Part shown: in pieces, positions 1 to 10,849 of the stretch | Numbering within the stretch: position 1 is the first letter of the stretch | How the letters are laid out: every line of letters starts with the position of its first letter | Assembly: GCF_000003195.3 (NCBI RefSeq) | Contig: NC_012871.2 | Location: 9,907,997 to 9,971,996 of the forward strand | Source: Sorghum bicolor | Lineage: Eukaryota > Streptophyta > Magnoliopsida > Poales > Poaceae | Length of the DNA: 64,000 bases | Direction of reading: 5' to 3' | Notes under the pieces: generated by a model | Told to the model about the DNA's origin: nothing | Seen by the model: the letters and a program-made list of their open reading frames with translations, nothing else | Databases searched by the model: none | Translations under genes and position numbers: made by a program

Positions 1-246
1 AGAGTTTTGTGCTTAAAACCCTAAAAGTGTCCATTTTCTAGAGGACACCGCAAGATGTTGGTTTTTGCTCTTAGATTTGGTGAAGGAGGACACCGCAAGA
101 TGTTGGTTTTTCCTCTCAATCGCTCGATCCTCTCTCTTTTCTATAATTTGGATCTTTTTGTAAAGTTTGCTCTAGATCTAGATCTATTTTCGGCTGTCTT
201 TTTTCTATACTAGTGTGCTTACATGTGTCTTTTTTCTATACTAGTC
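1..246 (+). other. 5' leader of a degenerate CACTA transposase
   Basis: This stretch directly precedes the start of the transposase remnant at 247 and is read as its leader or 5' UTR. It contains two short direct duplications. A block beginning AGGACACCGCAAGATG occurs at 42-61 and again at 87-106. A block TGTCTTTTTTCTATACTAG occurs at 195-213 and again at 226-244. The left end of the parent element lies outside the window. Confidence 0.4.
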
Positions 247-1498
247 ATGGACAGGGAATGGATGTACAAGATGTCAAGGTTGGATCTAGCTTACATTGAA
301 CATTTGACAAAGTTTACTTCCACTGTCAAAAGTCATTGTCTGAGTTTGAAGCAGGAACTCACCATCTGTCCATGTAAGAGCTACAAGAACCTTTATGCCT
401 ATAGAGATGACACGGTGAAATCTCATTTGGTCTGATACGGTTTCATCAAAGGATTACACCATTTGGAAGTTTCACGGGGAAGCAGAGGATTCGTGTGCCG
501 GTGCATCTGGTGGAGGAGGGAAGTCATCGACAGCGACGGAGGTGGCGGTGAATGCCGGACCACAAACCTCATCAGCAACGGCACACATTCATGGTAGTGC
601 AGACCACAACTACATCACGATGGCTGATCTACTCCAAGACATGGCTGAAGGGCGATGAAGGGTACGATGGCAGTGATGAGCCAGTGAGGGATCCTAAGAC
701 CGTGGAGCTGTTTATGTCAATTGCTAATCGTCTTCATGATGACGACATTCTATTTGGGAGCCCAAGGTGGTTAGAGAATTTTAGAGAGATGAAGCAGGTG
801 GCCATTGATCCCGTCTATAAGGACTAAGCATTGGACGACACTACATTTTAACCTCCAAATGGTAATGGTAAAGGCTTGCCATGGCTGGTCGAACACTAGC
901 TTCAACGACCTGTTACGTATCCTTGCTGACACATACCCAGAGGGTAACAAGGTGCCTGCCAACACCTATCGAGCAAAGAAGCTCATCTGGCCAGTGGCGA
1001 TAAAGCTTAAAAAGTTTCACGCCTATCCTATACCGGGGCAAGTATGAGGAATTGCATAGTTATCCGCACTATGGCACGAGTCGATACAAAAGGAATGTCG
1101 ATTATCGCACGAGAGAGGGCCAAAGAAGAAGAAGACGACCAAGAAGACTACCGCGAAGAAGCAGATCCCATCACCAGAGGACGAGGAAGAAGAGGGTTAC
1201 AGACAGAGGAAGATTCCAGCTCCGACGATGTGGTACCTACTCGTGAGATCGCCTACGTGATATATTCGGGAATCCTAAGGATGCCAAGCTGATGTCGTGG
1301 CATACTTCTGATGAGCGCACGAAGGGTGACGACAAGCCGCGACACCCCACCGATGGCAAACAGTGCAAGGATTTTGACGCCAAATTTATGAAGGAGTTTG
1401 GTGACGAGGCGAGGACTATTAGGTTCGCGTTGAGTACCGATGGGAGAACCCGTTCAGTGACCTTAGCAGTTGAAAGGCCAAGTTTGGTTTTTGTATAA
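247..1498 (+). pseudogene. CACTA TNP2-type transposase, N-terminal half, degenerate
   Basis: The reading frame starts at ATG 247 with MDREWMYKMSR, which matches the start of the transposase-associated domain of plant TNP2 (TNPD) proteins. That domain's cysteine motif appears as CPCKSYKN. A stop at 433-435 interrupts it. The homology then continues across different frames: an acidic linker, the block RWLENFREMKQVAIDP near 760-815, ILADTYPEGNKVPANTYRAK near 920-980, and the segment RHPTDGKQCKDFDAKF ending in RFALSTDGR near 1340-1445. In intact relatives these blocks precede the catalytic core, which is absent here. Several frameshifts and at least one stop make it non-functional. TNP2 cuts element ends marked by CACTA inverted repeats. 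The domain assignment is confident; the boundaries are approximate. Confidence 0.85.
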
Positions 1499-2146
1499 TT
1501 GATGAAGCCCTAAGTACTAACCTCTATACTAAGTGTGTGTAGATTAGGTTGGTACATAACAAGTGATGGAGCAAGAAATGATCATGGTGATGATGGTGAT
1601 GACCACAAAATGATCAAGTGCTCAACTTGGAAAAGAAGAAAGAGAAAAAAAACCCTATAGAGATCAAAGCAAAGGTATTGCTTAGGGTTTTGATTTCGGT
1701 TATCAAGACACCATAAAGGATCATGTTTAGGATAGATAGTCGTACTATAAAGAGAAAAACTTTTTGGCTAAGCGGTTATCGAGTGTTACTAGCTACATCG
1801 TTCTTGTGTATGCATTTAGAACCTGAGCCTTTTATCTGTATGCCACTATGAAAGATCGACCAAACCAGGAAGCCACTAAAAAGTTGTTTCGCACCATTAT
1901 GCCCAACTTCATCTTCAACTATACCCGTGTGTCATTCGGTCCTCATTGTGTTCATTTTCTTCCGTTTATAGAGTCTGACACGTGGGTTCCGGGTAACACA
2001 ATGTCCTTCTTGTTCTTCCAGTCAAAAAGTTCATTGGGATGGACAGTTCTCTGTATATTAATGACGTTTACAGTTGGAGTAAATCTGGTAGCGCGCCCGA
2101 GCCTCGAATGACTTTGCTTTTAATTCAATCTGGTTTCAGTATTCAC
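1499..2146. other. unassigned intergenic stretch, possibly retroelement-derived
   Basis: No convincing gene is visible. The part at 1570-1850 (ATG/GAT-rich repeats, then A-rich and pyrimidine-poor sequence) resembles spacer DNA of large plant copia-type elements, but I see no LTR ends or coding motif. An 87-codon open frame at 1848-2111 has no recognisable domain and is probably chance. Confidence 0.3.
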
Positions 2147-2466
2147 CGTGTCTTTGTTTAGTTTGTGGGTGAAAAAATTTTAGGTGCCACATCATATGTT
2201 TTATGGGATGTCCGAAGGGGTGTTCAGATGCTAATTAAAAAAACTAATTACATAACTCGTCTGAAATCGTGATAAAAATTTATTAAGCCTAATTAATACG
2301 TCATTAGCACATGTGTATTACTATACAATTATGTTTATAGACTAATTAGGCTAAAAAAATTTGTCTCGTGGTTTCTATGCAAATAGTACAATTAATTATT
2401 TTTTATCTATCTAAAGATTTGATGGGACGGAATGAAAAAAATTTTGGGTAGAAACTTAACAGGGCC
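2147..2466. mobile_element. MITE of the GGCC..TGTTTAG family
   Basis: This is a short AT-rich element with imperfect terminal inverted repeats. The left end reads CTTTGTTTAGTTTGTGGG and the right end, read in reverse, GGCCCTGTTAAGTTTCTACC. The body carries the phrases typical of this family, such as AGCCTAATTAATACG and a CTAATTAGGCT arm. Related copies lie at 9921-10163, 14589-14827 and 51465-51683. The class (Tourist/Harbinger or hAT type) cannot be decided because the target duplication is unclear. Confidence 0.55.
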
Positions 2467-2469
2467 GAA

Positions 2470-2754
2470 GATAATGTACATACTCTACGCATGGAAAGAA
2501 TATTCTGGTGCTATTAATATTAACTCTCTCCGTCATAATATTTCTCTGGTCTGAGCAGGTTTGTGGTAAATAGGAGCGGTGGGCTGTAGTAAAAAACCTG
2601 GTTCCAGTTTCAGGGATGCACATGCCTCTCGTTAACGTTGGCTGGCGAACGATCGAGCGAGGCATCATATATAGGATCGGTGAAGAATCATCCTTCTGAT
2701 TCTGAATTGCTCGCTTCAAAATACCTATGTCGGCTTAATCGCATAATTAAGAAG
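2470..2754 (+). promoter_or_regulatory. duplicated promoter/5' UTR-like segment, copy A (interrupted by a CACTA)
   Basis: This segment aligns by eye with 9147-9545. Shared blocks include TCATAATATTTC..CTGGTCTG, TTTGTGGTA.ATAGGAGC and a TATA-like site (CATATATAGG near 2668, aligned with ATATATATAAGAG near 9462). The homology continues directly on the far side of the CACTA at 7379 (TTCCTGCACA..TAA, GAGATTGGGATGCAT). The transposon therefore landed inside an older duplicated unit. A promoter plus leader is an inference; no coding sequence is preserved downstream. Confidence 0.5.
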
Positions 2755-2767
2755 CACTACTGCAGAC

Positions 2768-3335
2768 AGGATCTTTGTCGAGGGCCTCAGGCCTTCGGCA
2801 AAGGCTATAACACCCTCGGCAAAGGCTAGCTCTCGGGAAATTTCCGGTCGGCAAAGGGATCTTTGCCGAGGGCCGTTTGTCGGGCACTCGGCAAAGTTTT
2901 TGCCGAAGGCTGACGCCGGCCTTCGGGGGAAAAAAGATGCCGTTAGGCCACGGGCTGCAACTGACGGCGTCTTTGCCGAGGTTCCAACGTTGGGCCTCGG
3001 CAAAGAATTTTTTAAAATTTTATTTGGGTAATTCCTTTGCCGAGGGTCCCCATGCTGGCCCTCGGCAAAGAATTTTTAAATATTTGTTTGGGTAATTTCT
3101 TTGCCGAGGGCTACCATGCAGGCCCTCGGCAAAGTCTTTTTTTTTTATTTTTTCTGGAGAAATTTTTGTCGAGGGCCTTGACCATAGCCCTCGGCAAAGA
3201 CTTGTTTTTTATTTTTTCTGAGAAATTCTTTGCCGAGGGCTATGGCCAAGGCCCTCGGCAAAGACCTGATTATTGTTTGTTTTTTGAATTTCTTTGCCGA
3301 GGGCTATGGTCAAGGCCCTCGGCAAAGACCAGAGA
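2768..3335. repeat. subterminal repeat array, 3' end of the CACTA
   Basis: Repeated inverted units of the form CTTTGCCGAGGGC..GCCCTCGGCAAAG are spaced about 45-90 bp apart and separated by T-rich linkers. Each unit is itself a small inverted repeat around a variable centre. In En/Spm such subterminal motifs are the binding sites of the TNPA protein. The open frames that cross this array are by-products of the repeat. Confidence 0.88.
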
Positions 3336-3552
3336 AATTTTAAATTTTTTTTGTTTGTTTATTTTCATCCAGACAAAAGACAGATACATATATATACCAT
3401 CACACAGAGTCCACAATGAGCACATACATCTCACGAACATCACATATATATATCACGAACATCATGTATGTACATCTAGTAGTCCACAAGTTCACCAAAT
3501 CGAACCAAAGTTCCAAACCGCCGACACGTACGCACCGTAGGGCTGCGAGAAC

Positions 3553-5718
3553 TCACCATCCTCCCCAACCGTCCTGCCTCTGCGTCGAGGGTGGTGTGTC
3601 GAAGGCTCCAGGATCCGGTGACGTACGAGGCGGGTTATTGGATCCCGCTGTCGACTCAGGCTGCACAAACAGTTAGATGTTTATGTGAGATTGCAGTAAT
3701 TATTTCTGCACTACAGTTACAAAGAAGAAGTTAACTTTGACACTTACAGTAGAACTAAACGGCGGCGGCAGCTGAGGCGCTGGAGCTGACATCGTGACGT
3801 CCACACCTGTATGCTGCCCCAGAGCGGCCAGGACCCTCATCATCTCAGCCATCATCTGGTCCTGGGCCTCTCGCGCGAGACGCTCAGTCTCCAGCCGAGC
3901 AGTGAGGGCCGTGATCTGCTCCGTCTTCTGGGCGCTGTCGGCCTGCAAGATTACACTCCAGTGTTTCAGTAATGCAAATGTAATTCAGTTGCGAGAATAT
4001 TAATTTACTATGAGTGAACCTAGAATTACCTGGAGCGAAGCTAACATGCTCACTGTCGGAGTCGGCCGTGCGCGGATGGGCGGGCTGGAGCTCGTGCTCT
4101 GTGCTCTGAGCTGGCTGAGAGTGGGGGTGGTGTTGGGGTCGATGGCGGCGTTTGCGATCCAGGCCCGGCCGTGCTTCCTACCGCCACCGAGCCTCATGAC
4201 GGCCTCGGCATCTAGTGGCTCGGTGCGGACGTCGTACTCTGGCCCGTGCCGCTCCTGTACCGCCGACGTGTACTCCTGGACCTTATCGTACACGTTGGGG
4301 TCGGAGTACGCCTCGCGAGGGGCAGCTGCGTCCCAGGTCCGTTGGCATGCAGTCTGGTGAGACGCTGCCCAAGCCGTGAACATGGACACCTCCTCGTCCG
4401 GATGCGCAGCCTCCTACGAGAAAAGTGACAGAGGGTGAGCAATCAAGCATACATTAAACGCGAAACTAAATAGAAGACAAATAACTTACATATGATTTTT
4501 TAAAGGCGGGGAGGCTCTTGCTGCCTTGATGGTGAGTGGCAGCTGGTCTTTGCAGACGCAGTGCCCGCTGAGACTCGTGCCTGTCTAGGTAGTCCTGCGT
4601 GAACCACCTACCCACGATCGCGGCCGAGGCATCGGCATGCGCCCGACACCACCAGGGAATCACCTACAAGACAATGAGTGTTTGACAGATATGAAGATAT
4701 AATTGAATATATTAAATTCAAAAAAGAGACAAACTGAATGTTATTCATCTACCTCCAGGTACTGCTCCTGGGTCATCGTCATCGTCCGCGCCTGAGCCTT
4801 CGTGATAGTCATACTACGCGCCGACGCGTAGAAGTCTATCACTGCCTGGACGCGCGCCTCGTGGTGCATGCCGGTGACATACTTCCTACAGGAGGCGTGC
4901 GCCACAGACTCAGCCAGGGCCACGTCTTCATCCTGCACCCTGAAGTACCTCTGCACAAAAGATAATACATCCAATCATTATTTTTTTTAAAAAAATAGAT
5001 TTTAATGTAATGGATTAATTATTGTTTTGCGAAAGGAACTTACCCAAAACTCGGCCAGTATCCGCTCCTGGGGGTTGCGGTACGTGTCGTCCTCCCCTAA
5101 AGCGTACCTGTCCCAGGTGGTGGCCGGCTCGCGGGCCCTCGACGCCAACTCCACGAGGCCGGGGAAGTACTTCCGGCACAGGGTACCCAGGATGGACGGG
5201 GGAGCGCGCACGGGAGTACCCGACACCAGATCCCAAGACCTGCACCAGTTAGAAAAAAATTATCAGTTTCTCTCTAAACCCTCAAACCTATCATATGAGG
5301 TAGTTGTGATATCATTTAGATTTACTTACTTGGGCGGTACAGGGCGAAGCAGTGCCCGACTCTAAGGTAGTGGGTATGGAGGGAGCTTCGCGGGACCTCG
5401 CTGGTAGACACCCGACGCTGCGCCTCCCTCGTCCTCGGGCGCCGCGCCGTGCTCCTCGTCATGGCCCTCGTCCTGGCCCTGGTCCTGGTCCTCGTCCTGG
5501 TCCTCGTCCTCCTGGTACTCCTCCTCCAGCGTCGGAGCCACGGGGTCTGGGGTGGGACTCCGCGGCCTCCTACGCCCCTGGCTGGTACTCGTCGTGGAAG
5601 GCCTCCCCCTCCTGCGCCGTCCTACGCCGGCTGCCCCTGACGACTCTGCCTCGCCAGTGAGGGAAGGGCGTCTCGCGTAGGCCGAGGGTGTGTCACGTCG
5701 TGGCCGCCTGCTCGCCAT
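3553..5718 (-). pseudogene. TNPA-like protein (Ptta/En/Spm family), seven exons, one stop codon
   Basis: Seven exons with GT/AG borders can be chained: 5718-5330, 5239-5044, 4950-4753, 4663-4490, 4413-4030, 3942-3748 and 3660-3553. Phases agree at every junction, giving 548 codons including the stop. The protein starts MASRRPRRDTPSAYARR, has a proline/acidic N-terminal linker with a glutamate/aspartate/glutamine run, and then the conserved middle (PPSILGTLCRKYFPGLV, then EFW/RYFRVQDED across a junction, AWIANAAIDP) of the plant transposase Ptta/En/Spm family. A heptad-rich segment (QITALTARLETERLA) and a short tail end the protein. The only visible defect is TAG at 5364-5362, codon 119. An acceptor-like site lies just before the ATG, suggesting splicing from an upstream leader shared with TNP2, as in En/Spm. 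Its role would be binding subterminal repeats; this is inferred from the family. Confidence 0.8.
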
Positions 5719-5810
5719 CTTTGATCAAACACCTGCACACACAAAGAATGAAACAAGACTTATTAGTAAGCATATTAGAGACTTCAAAATAAATAAACAA
5801 AACAAAAATA

Positions 5811-6498
5811 TCAATAATTTAAAAAAGACATAGTATTACATGTATACGAATAGTCCTCGTGATTGGGATTACAGGTCTCGTCATCACTGTCAATATTATC
5901 CAAATAAGCGACACTATCCGAAGGTCCTACGTCATCGTCTTCGTCTTCGTCACCAGCGACAAGTAATCGCTCAAGCATTTGTATGTCCTTGGCATTTTGC
6001 ACCACGTCTCTATCATCCTCGTCATCAACCGTTTCGTTGTCTTCTTCCACTTTGAGGGCCTCAGGTAGGACTATCTGAAGCGTCTCCGATAGCCCATCTT
6101 CCTGATAGAACTCTCCATCATATGTGTTTGTGTTAAAGTTGTAATCGTCATCGTTTGGGGCTGGGAGTTTCCTGTGTTGAGAAACCTGGTGCACAATAGC
6201 CCACCCCTGAAGCTCTTGTTTGGCTTGATTCGCATATCTCGTGTAATACACCTACACGGCCTGTTGAGCCACAATGTAGATATCCTTTCCCGGATATATA
6301 GAATCTTCTCGCACCTCGACTAGCCCAAGACTAGGGGTGAGTCCCGTTTTGCGAGGATTAAACCAGTGGCATTTAAACATGACAGGTTTCAGAGGTTTGT
6401 CACCATCAAATTCTAGTTGGTAGATGTCCTCAACTCTTCCATGGTAGTCGAGGCCATCAGTGCCGGGAGTACAAACTCCACTATTTGTGGTTTTCCGA
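5811..6498 (-). pseudogene. CACTA TNP2 transposase, C-terminal DUF4216 region
   Basis: On the minus strand from about 6498 the frame reads NSGVCTPGTDGLDYHGRVED, then KPVMFKCHWFNPRKTG and YPGKDIYIVAQQ. This is the DUF4216 domain found at the C-terminus of TNP2 transposases. A TAG codon then interrupts it near 6250, after which the frame continues VYYTRYANQAKQELQGW and an acidic tail ending at 5811. The catalytic tnp2 core and the N-terminus are missing, so this is a remnant. It lies upstream of, and on the same strand as, the TNPA-like gene, the normal En/Spm order. Confidence 0.85.
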
Positions 6499-6982
6499 TT
6501 GGGCCGGATACTCTCGTATTTGTGATCACATGTGAGATGTTTGGATTTTGTGCACCAGACGTTACCACAGACTCAGAATTTTTTGAAATTTTTATCATAG
6601 CATCCACATGTGATAACTTGTTATGTCGCCAAGTTTCGTGATTTTCTGAGTTTGTTTTCATTTTATATATTCAAAAAAACGATTTCACGCAACTTGGTCG
6701 ACATGTTTCGGAGGGTAAACGTTCGATATTTCATGTGGCTTTCTGCATATGGCGTGAAAATGCACTAACAATCATGAATGTCAAGATTGAAATAATTAAA
6801 TAATATTATTTAATGCACCTGTAGTTTGAATTTGAAATTTGTCGAAAAATTCAACAAATTCAAAAAATCCAAAAAATATACCAAAGTTATTTCAAAATGA
6901 ACCAAACTTTGGCATGTAGTTTAAAATAGTGTAGGTGTGCCAAAGAAAGAAAAAAAAATATGGATCCAAAAAAACAAAAAAA
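6499..6982. other. AT-rich internal CACTA sequence
   Basis: This lies between the TNP2 remnant and the right subterminal array. It holds no gene. Phrases such as CATCCACATGTGATAACTTG recur in diverged form in the CACTA at 43152-46516 (near 45700), so it is probably old CACTA internal sequence. Confidence 0.45.
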
Positions 6983-7362
6983 AAATTTTTGCCAAGGGCC
7001 CACGCCAGACCCTCGGCAAAGAGGGGAATTGCCGAGGGCAGGCTGGTGGGCCCTCGGCAAAGTCGGACCTCCGGCAGCGCTTTGCCGAGGGCTTAACGAC
7101 GGGCCCTCGGCAAAGCCTAACGCCCAGAGCCGCCGTTACTCTGGGCCCACACCGCCGAGCGCCCCTTCTTTGCCGAGGGCCCGGCCCTCGGCAAAGATGG
7201 GCCTTGACCGAGGGCGTTTCTCTGCCGAGGGTCCGGCCCTCGGCGAAGAAGCCTTTGCCGAGGGTCCCTCGTTGCCGAGGGTCGGCCCTCGGCAAAGATG
7301 GTCTTTGCCGAGTGCCCGAGATCCGGCCCTCGGCAAAACGGAAAACCCTCGGCAGCGTTGCT
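6983..7362. repeat. subterminal repeat array, 5' end of the CACTA
   Basis: Dense inverted units CTTTGCCGAGGGC / GCCCTCGGCAAAG, more GC-rich than the array at the other end, run up to the terminal TTTCCAGTAGTG. In En/Spm the 5' array includes the promoter-proximal TNPA sites. Confidence 0.88.
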
Positions 7363-7378
7363 GTTTCCAGTAGTGAAG

Positions 7379-7777
7379 TTTACGTTCCTGCACATAACTA
7401 GAATCAAAGTTAAAAGAACATGCCTGAGATTGGGATGCATAGGGAATCGCTTGCTTGCATCTCTAGTACTCCTACAGCCGGCCTCCACATTGTGAGCATG
7501 GTGCAGGTTATATATCCGTACAGGAACTCGCCACCTTTTCACAAGTCAATTGTAGGCATCCGCAGAAATTTCTCGTATTGCTCTCAAAATGCTCATTTCC
7601 TCAAGTTTGGAAGGAGATGCATGAATCTGATTCTATGATATGGGCACTGAATCGTACAGATTCGTTCCTTCACGAGACATTGTGTACAGAAGCTGAAACA
7701 TAATCAGTTCTCAGGTAGTGAAAAGAGAAGACTAGCTAATTCATGCATGTGAAGCACACAAATGACGTGTCAAAAGT
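7379..7777 (+). other. continuation of duplicated unit A; no intact gene
   Basis: 7379-7440 resumes the leader interrupted at 2754. 7632-7715 (ATGATATGGGCAC.., TTCGT..GAGACATTGT) aligns with 12838-12925, the matching part of unit B. A 72-codon open frame from ATG 7420 follows the leader, but its counterpart at 9590 is not conserved as protein, so I do not call it a gene. Confidence 0.45.
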
Positions 7778-8564
7778 CACCACCGGACTCAACTTGTTTG
7801 CCGAGTGCCTCTAGCACTCAATAAAGGTCACAAAACACTCGGCAAAGGTTTTACCAAGTGCCACCTTCGGCAAAGCCCACTCGGCCTATTTTTAGACGGC
7901 AAAGCGACCTTTGCTGAGTGTTTTTTTGGCACTCAGAAAAAACACTTGGCAAAATTTGAACGAAAAAACTAAAAGAATAGCAAAAAAAAAAAGTGGGGAG
8001 GCCCCCCAATAGCCAGCACCCACCCGTCCCCGTTGAAGTTACAAGTCGCGGCAATTTTCACGGGCTACACAGCCAACCAGATTCGAACCTATACCCCCCT
8101 CACGTGTACCCCCTTTAGCACTGCACGACAAATTAGTAGAGTTTTCCTAGTGTTTTTAATTTATAGTAAAATACTACAATTAGTCATAGCACTAGGGAAT
8201 CCTCATTAGGAGACATTTACTAGGGAAAATTTGCACTAAATTGTTGAAACTAAAACACTAGGAGAAGCCCATATTACTAGGAGAAGTTGAAAATTTTGGT
8301 TGTGACCACACTATTACTTGTGTCTAGATTCTATTTTGGTTCACCATATATTATACTAACCCGAGTGTAAAGTCTTGTTTGCCGAGTGCGAAACAAAAAA
8401 CACTTGGCAAAGACCTTGTTTGCCGTGTGCAAAAAAAAACTCGGCAAATAAAGTTTGCCGAATGCTATTATTTTGCCGAGTGTTTTGGCACAACACTCGA
8501 TAAAGAGCTCGTTTGCTGAGTGGCCGAAGGTTTGCACTCGACAAAGAGCCGGTTTCCGGTAGTG
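7778..8564. mobile_element. short non-autonomous CACTA element
   Basis: The ends are CACCACCGGACTCAAC at 7778 and ..GCCGGTTTCCGGTAGTG at 8564, imperfect inverted copies of a CACTACCGGAAAC terminus. Subterminal motifs of the TTTGCCGAGTGC type occur near both ends and are decayed. There is no coding sequence. The flanking triplets (AGT and ACT) do not match, so the target duplication is mutated or the left end is slightly misplaced. Confidence 0.7.
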
Positions 8565-8698
8565 ACTAGTGAGTGATGGGTATTTGCGCATCACTTTTAG
8601 ATTTAGCACTCAAAGTGATGGGAGTATAGTGAAGCACATCATCATTGAGTACCCAAAAAGAATGCCCGTCATGTTTTGACTTAGTAAATAGTGACGTA

Positions 8699-8953
8699 CT
8701 CCCTCTGTCCCTGAAAGCTTCAACTCCTAGAATCCGTGTCAGTCAAACTTTTTTAACTTTGACCAACTTTATAGAAAAAAGTATCAATATCTATGATATA
8801 AAATGAGTATCTTATTATGAAAATATATTCTACGATAAATCTAATGATATTAATTTAGTACTATAAATCTTAGCATTTTTTTCTATAAACTTGGTTAAAG
8901 TTTTAAAAATTTGATTTCGGACAACTCTAGAATTTGCACCGAGACAGAGGGAG
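8699..8953. mobile_element. Stowaway MITE
   Basis: The terminal inverted repeats are CTCCCTCTGTCCC at the left and GAGACAGAGGGAG at the right, with TA target duplications at 8697-8698 and 8954-8955. AT-rich with no coding capacity. This is the classic grass Stowaway (Tc1/mariner-derived) signature. Confidence 0.92.
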
Positions 8954-9146
8954 TATGTCTCTCTATGCCCAGTACTAATTAACCTACGACCTCCTCTATA
9001 GCAATAGCTTTACTTTATCATTATGGAAACCAACCTCCATTGATCGTTGTATCTGCTTTAATTTGGTTCATCGAGTTTCACTATATATGTACCCTCAATG
9101 AAGATAATGTTGTACTCTATTTGATAAGAATCGGGCATATTATTAT

Positions 9147-9620
9147 TGGCATGGAATATGAAAAAGAAATTTTGGTGTTATGACCTCTCTGTCATAATAT
9201 TTCCTCTGGTCTGCGCAGATTTGTGGTAGATAGGAGCACTGTGCTGCAGTAGAAACATGTTCCATGGCATGGATGCACTCGTGCACATGCCTTGTTGTCC
9301 TGCGAACGAGGGCGGGTCATGTATCAGATGAGGAGTCAGATACAATACAATTTTCTTTTTATGGAGGCGCCAACAGTACATTTTTCTTTTCTGGAATTTT
9401 GTTAAATTTTAAAATTCCCAGTAGAAACTGTATGGGCTCGTCTCCAATCCGCCACTGGAGAATATATATAAGAGTGGTGAAACCTTCTCAATTGCTTGCT
9501 CGATCCACTGTAGACTCAATCGCACAAGATCAATTAAAATTCCTGCACAAATTAAAACTAGAGGCAAAGTTAAAAGTCTACTACTAGAGCATGAGATTGG
9601 GATGCATCGAGAAACCCAAA
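9147..9620 (+). promoter_or_regulatory. duplicated promoter/5' UTR-like segment, copy B
   Basis: This is the partner of the 2470-2754 plus 7379-7440 segment. It contains a good TATA-like site (AATATATATAAGAG, about 9461-9474) followed by a leader-like region. That region ends ..CTACTACTAGAGC before an ATG at 9590 in the context GAGATTGGGATGCATCG. The downstream frame is short and not conserved with copy A. A promoter relic of a duplicated gene is an inference from pairwise conservation of the TATA and leader blocks. Confidence 0.5.
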
Positions 9621-9920
9621 CTTATATGTGATGAATCAGTGTGTCGGGTGATTAGTGCACCCAGCCCAACGATGTCCTTTGGCAGAGTTGCAAGTGACCC
9701 TGCCGCCGTACGTAGACCCTACTGAACACAGAAACGACAGCTCAAGGGTTGTGTTGCCGCGGAGGTAAAATTTCAGTTTGCTCGCAAGAGACGGGAGAAA
9801 TCCAAGAGATTTCAGTCACTGAAGCTGCTCAAGGCGCGGTATTGGCAGGATTCCGGAATGGTGGATCGGGATGGGCTGCACACCAGAGCTTACAGCTGGA
9901 TCCTAGCTTGTGCTGAACTA
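9621..9920. other. unassigned low-copy stretch
   Basis: No open frame of significance or repeat signature was recognised. It ends at the MITE at 9921. It may be the decayed body of the unit-B gene. Confidence 0.3.
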
Positions 9921-10163
9921 GGCCTTGTTTACTTCCCAGAAAATTTTGCAAAATTTTTCACATTTCCTGTCACATCGAATCTTTAGACGCATGCATGGAG
10001 TATTAAATATAGACGAAAATAAAAACTAATTGCATAGTTTGGTCGAAATTGACGAGACGAATCTTTTGAGCCTAGTTAGTCCATGATTGGACAATATTTG
10101 TCAAATACAAACAAAAATGCTACAGTGTCCATTTCCCAAAATTTTTCGGAACTAAACAAGGCC
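9921..10163. mobile_element. MITE, GGCCTTGTTTA family
   Basis: Perfect terminal inverted repeats (GGCCTTGTTTA / TAAACAAGGCC) bound a 243-bp AT-rich element. The bases just outside (AACTA and TAGTT) are also inverted copies, so the true termini may extend outward and the target duplication is not certain. Internal phrases (AGACGAATCTTTTGAGCCTAG, CTACAGTGTCC) recur in the copies at 14589 and 51465. Confidence 0.85.
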
Positions 10164-10737
10164 TAGTTAATTCACACTACCAGATCTATGAAAATTCCTG
10201 ACGGCCAAAAACCGTCAGAAATAGGCAGAAACCCGTCAGGAATAGACCGTCAGAAACAGCTCGACAGGAAAGATAGGTTTATCCTGACGGCTAGCCGACA
10301 TGAAGCTTTTCCCGACGGCAATTCCTGACGGTTCAAGATTGTCCATTCAAACTGTTTCTCCTGACATTGTGTCGACAGGAATTCCCGTCAGGAGCTATAC
10401 GCCGGTAGGAATACCTGTGTCCATTTCCTGTCAGCCAAACTGTCAGGAAAACATCAACAAAATTCATTTGCAATTCCTGCCGCATACCCCCACATTACCA
10501 GTGGCACCATCCCATCAAGATTGGTGTCACAACCATCCTTTTGATCCAGAAATACATTAATAAATTATACATTATTGGAGCATGATTACTCACACTAGAT
10601 TTCAGAATGGTTCACAAGTGCAAACTGCACAACATATAAAAGTCCATGCTAGTTCAGGAGTTTACATAGCAATTCTAGCTCCTACACAGGTTCAAAGCTG
10701 CATCACAACTACATAACAGAGGCCTTTTCACTCTAAC

Positions 10738-10821
<84 letters not shown>
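10738..10821. repeat. (TA)n(CA)n microsatellite
   Basis: About 26 bp of TA repeats run directly into about 58 bp of CA repeats inside the CACTA at 10175-12762. It is likely length-polymorphic. Confidence 0.97.
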
Positions 10822-10823
<2 letters not shown>

Positions 10824-10849
10824 TTTCTAATTACACAAAAGAGGTTAAT

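Larger units (their letters stand above)
2755..7375 (-). mobile_element. CACTA (En/Spm) element with target duplication AAG
   Basis: The element starts CACTACTGCAGACAGG at 2755 and ends ..CTGTTTCCAGTAGTG at 7375. It is flanked by the 3-bp target duplication AAG at 2752-2754 and 7376-7378, as expected for CACTA transposons. Both ends carry subterminal arrays of TTTGCCGAGGG and its complement. The coding orientation is minus, so the 5' end is at 7375. Inside are the C-terminus of a TNP2 transposase (about 6498-5811) and a complete-length TNPA-like gene (5718-3553). Everything in TNP2 upstream of the DUF4216 domain is deleted. The element is non-autonomous for excision but could once have supplied the repeat-binding protein. 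Confidence 0.93.

Noticed and set aside
3037..3540. 167-codon plus-strand open frame
   Set aside because: It runs through the subterminal repeat array and repeats FAEG/PRQ-type residues because of the 45-90-bp repeats; not a gene.
6921..7542. Several overlapping 85-154-codon frames on both strands
   Set aside because: All are readings of the GC-rich subterminal repeats at the CACTA 5' end.
7420..7638. 72-codon frame following the duplicated leader as a real small gene
   Set aside because: The duplicate at 9590 does not encode a similar peptide, so coding conservation is absent.
8060..8130. tRNA-like GATTCGAAC motif
   Set aside because: Only a T-loop-like core is present; I could not fold a cloverleaf or find A/B boxes at the right spacing.
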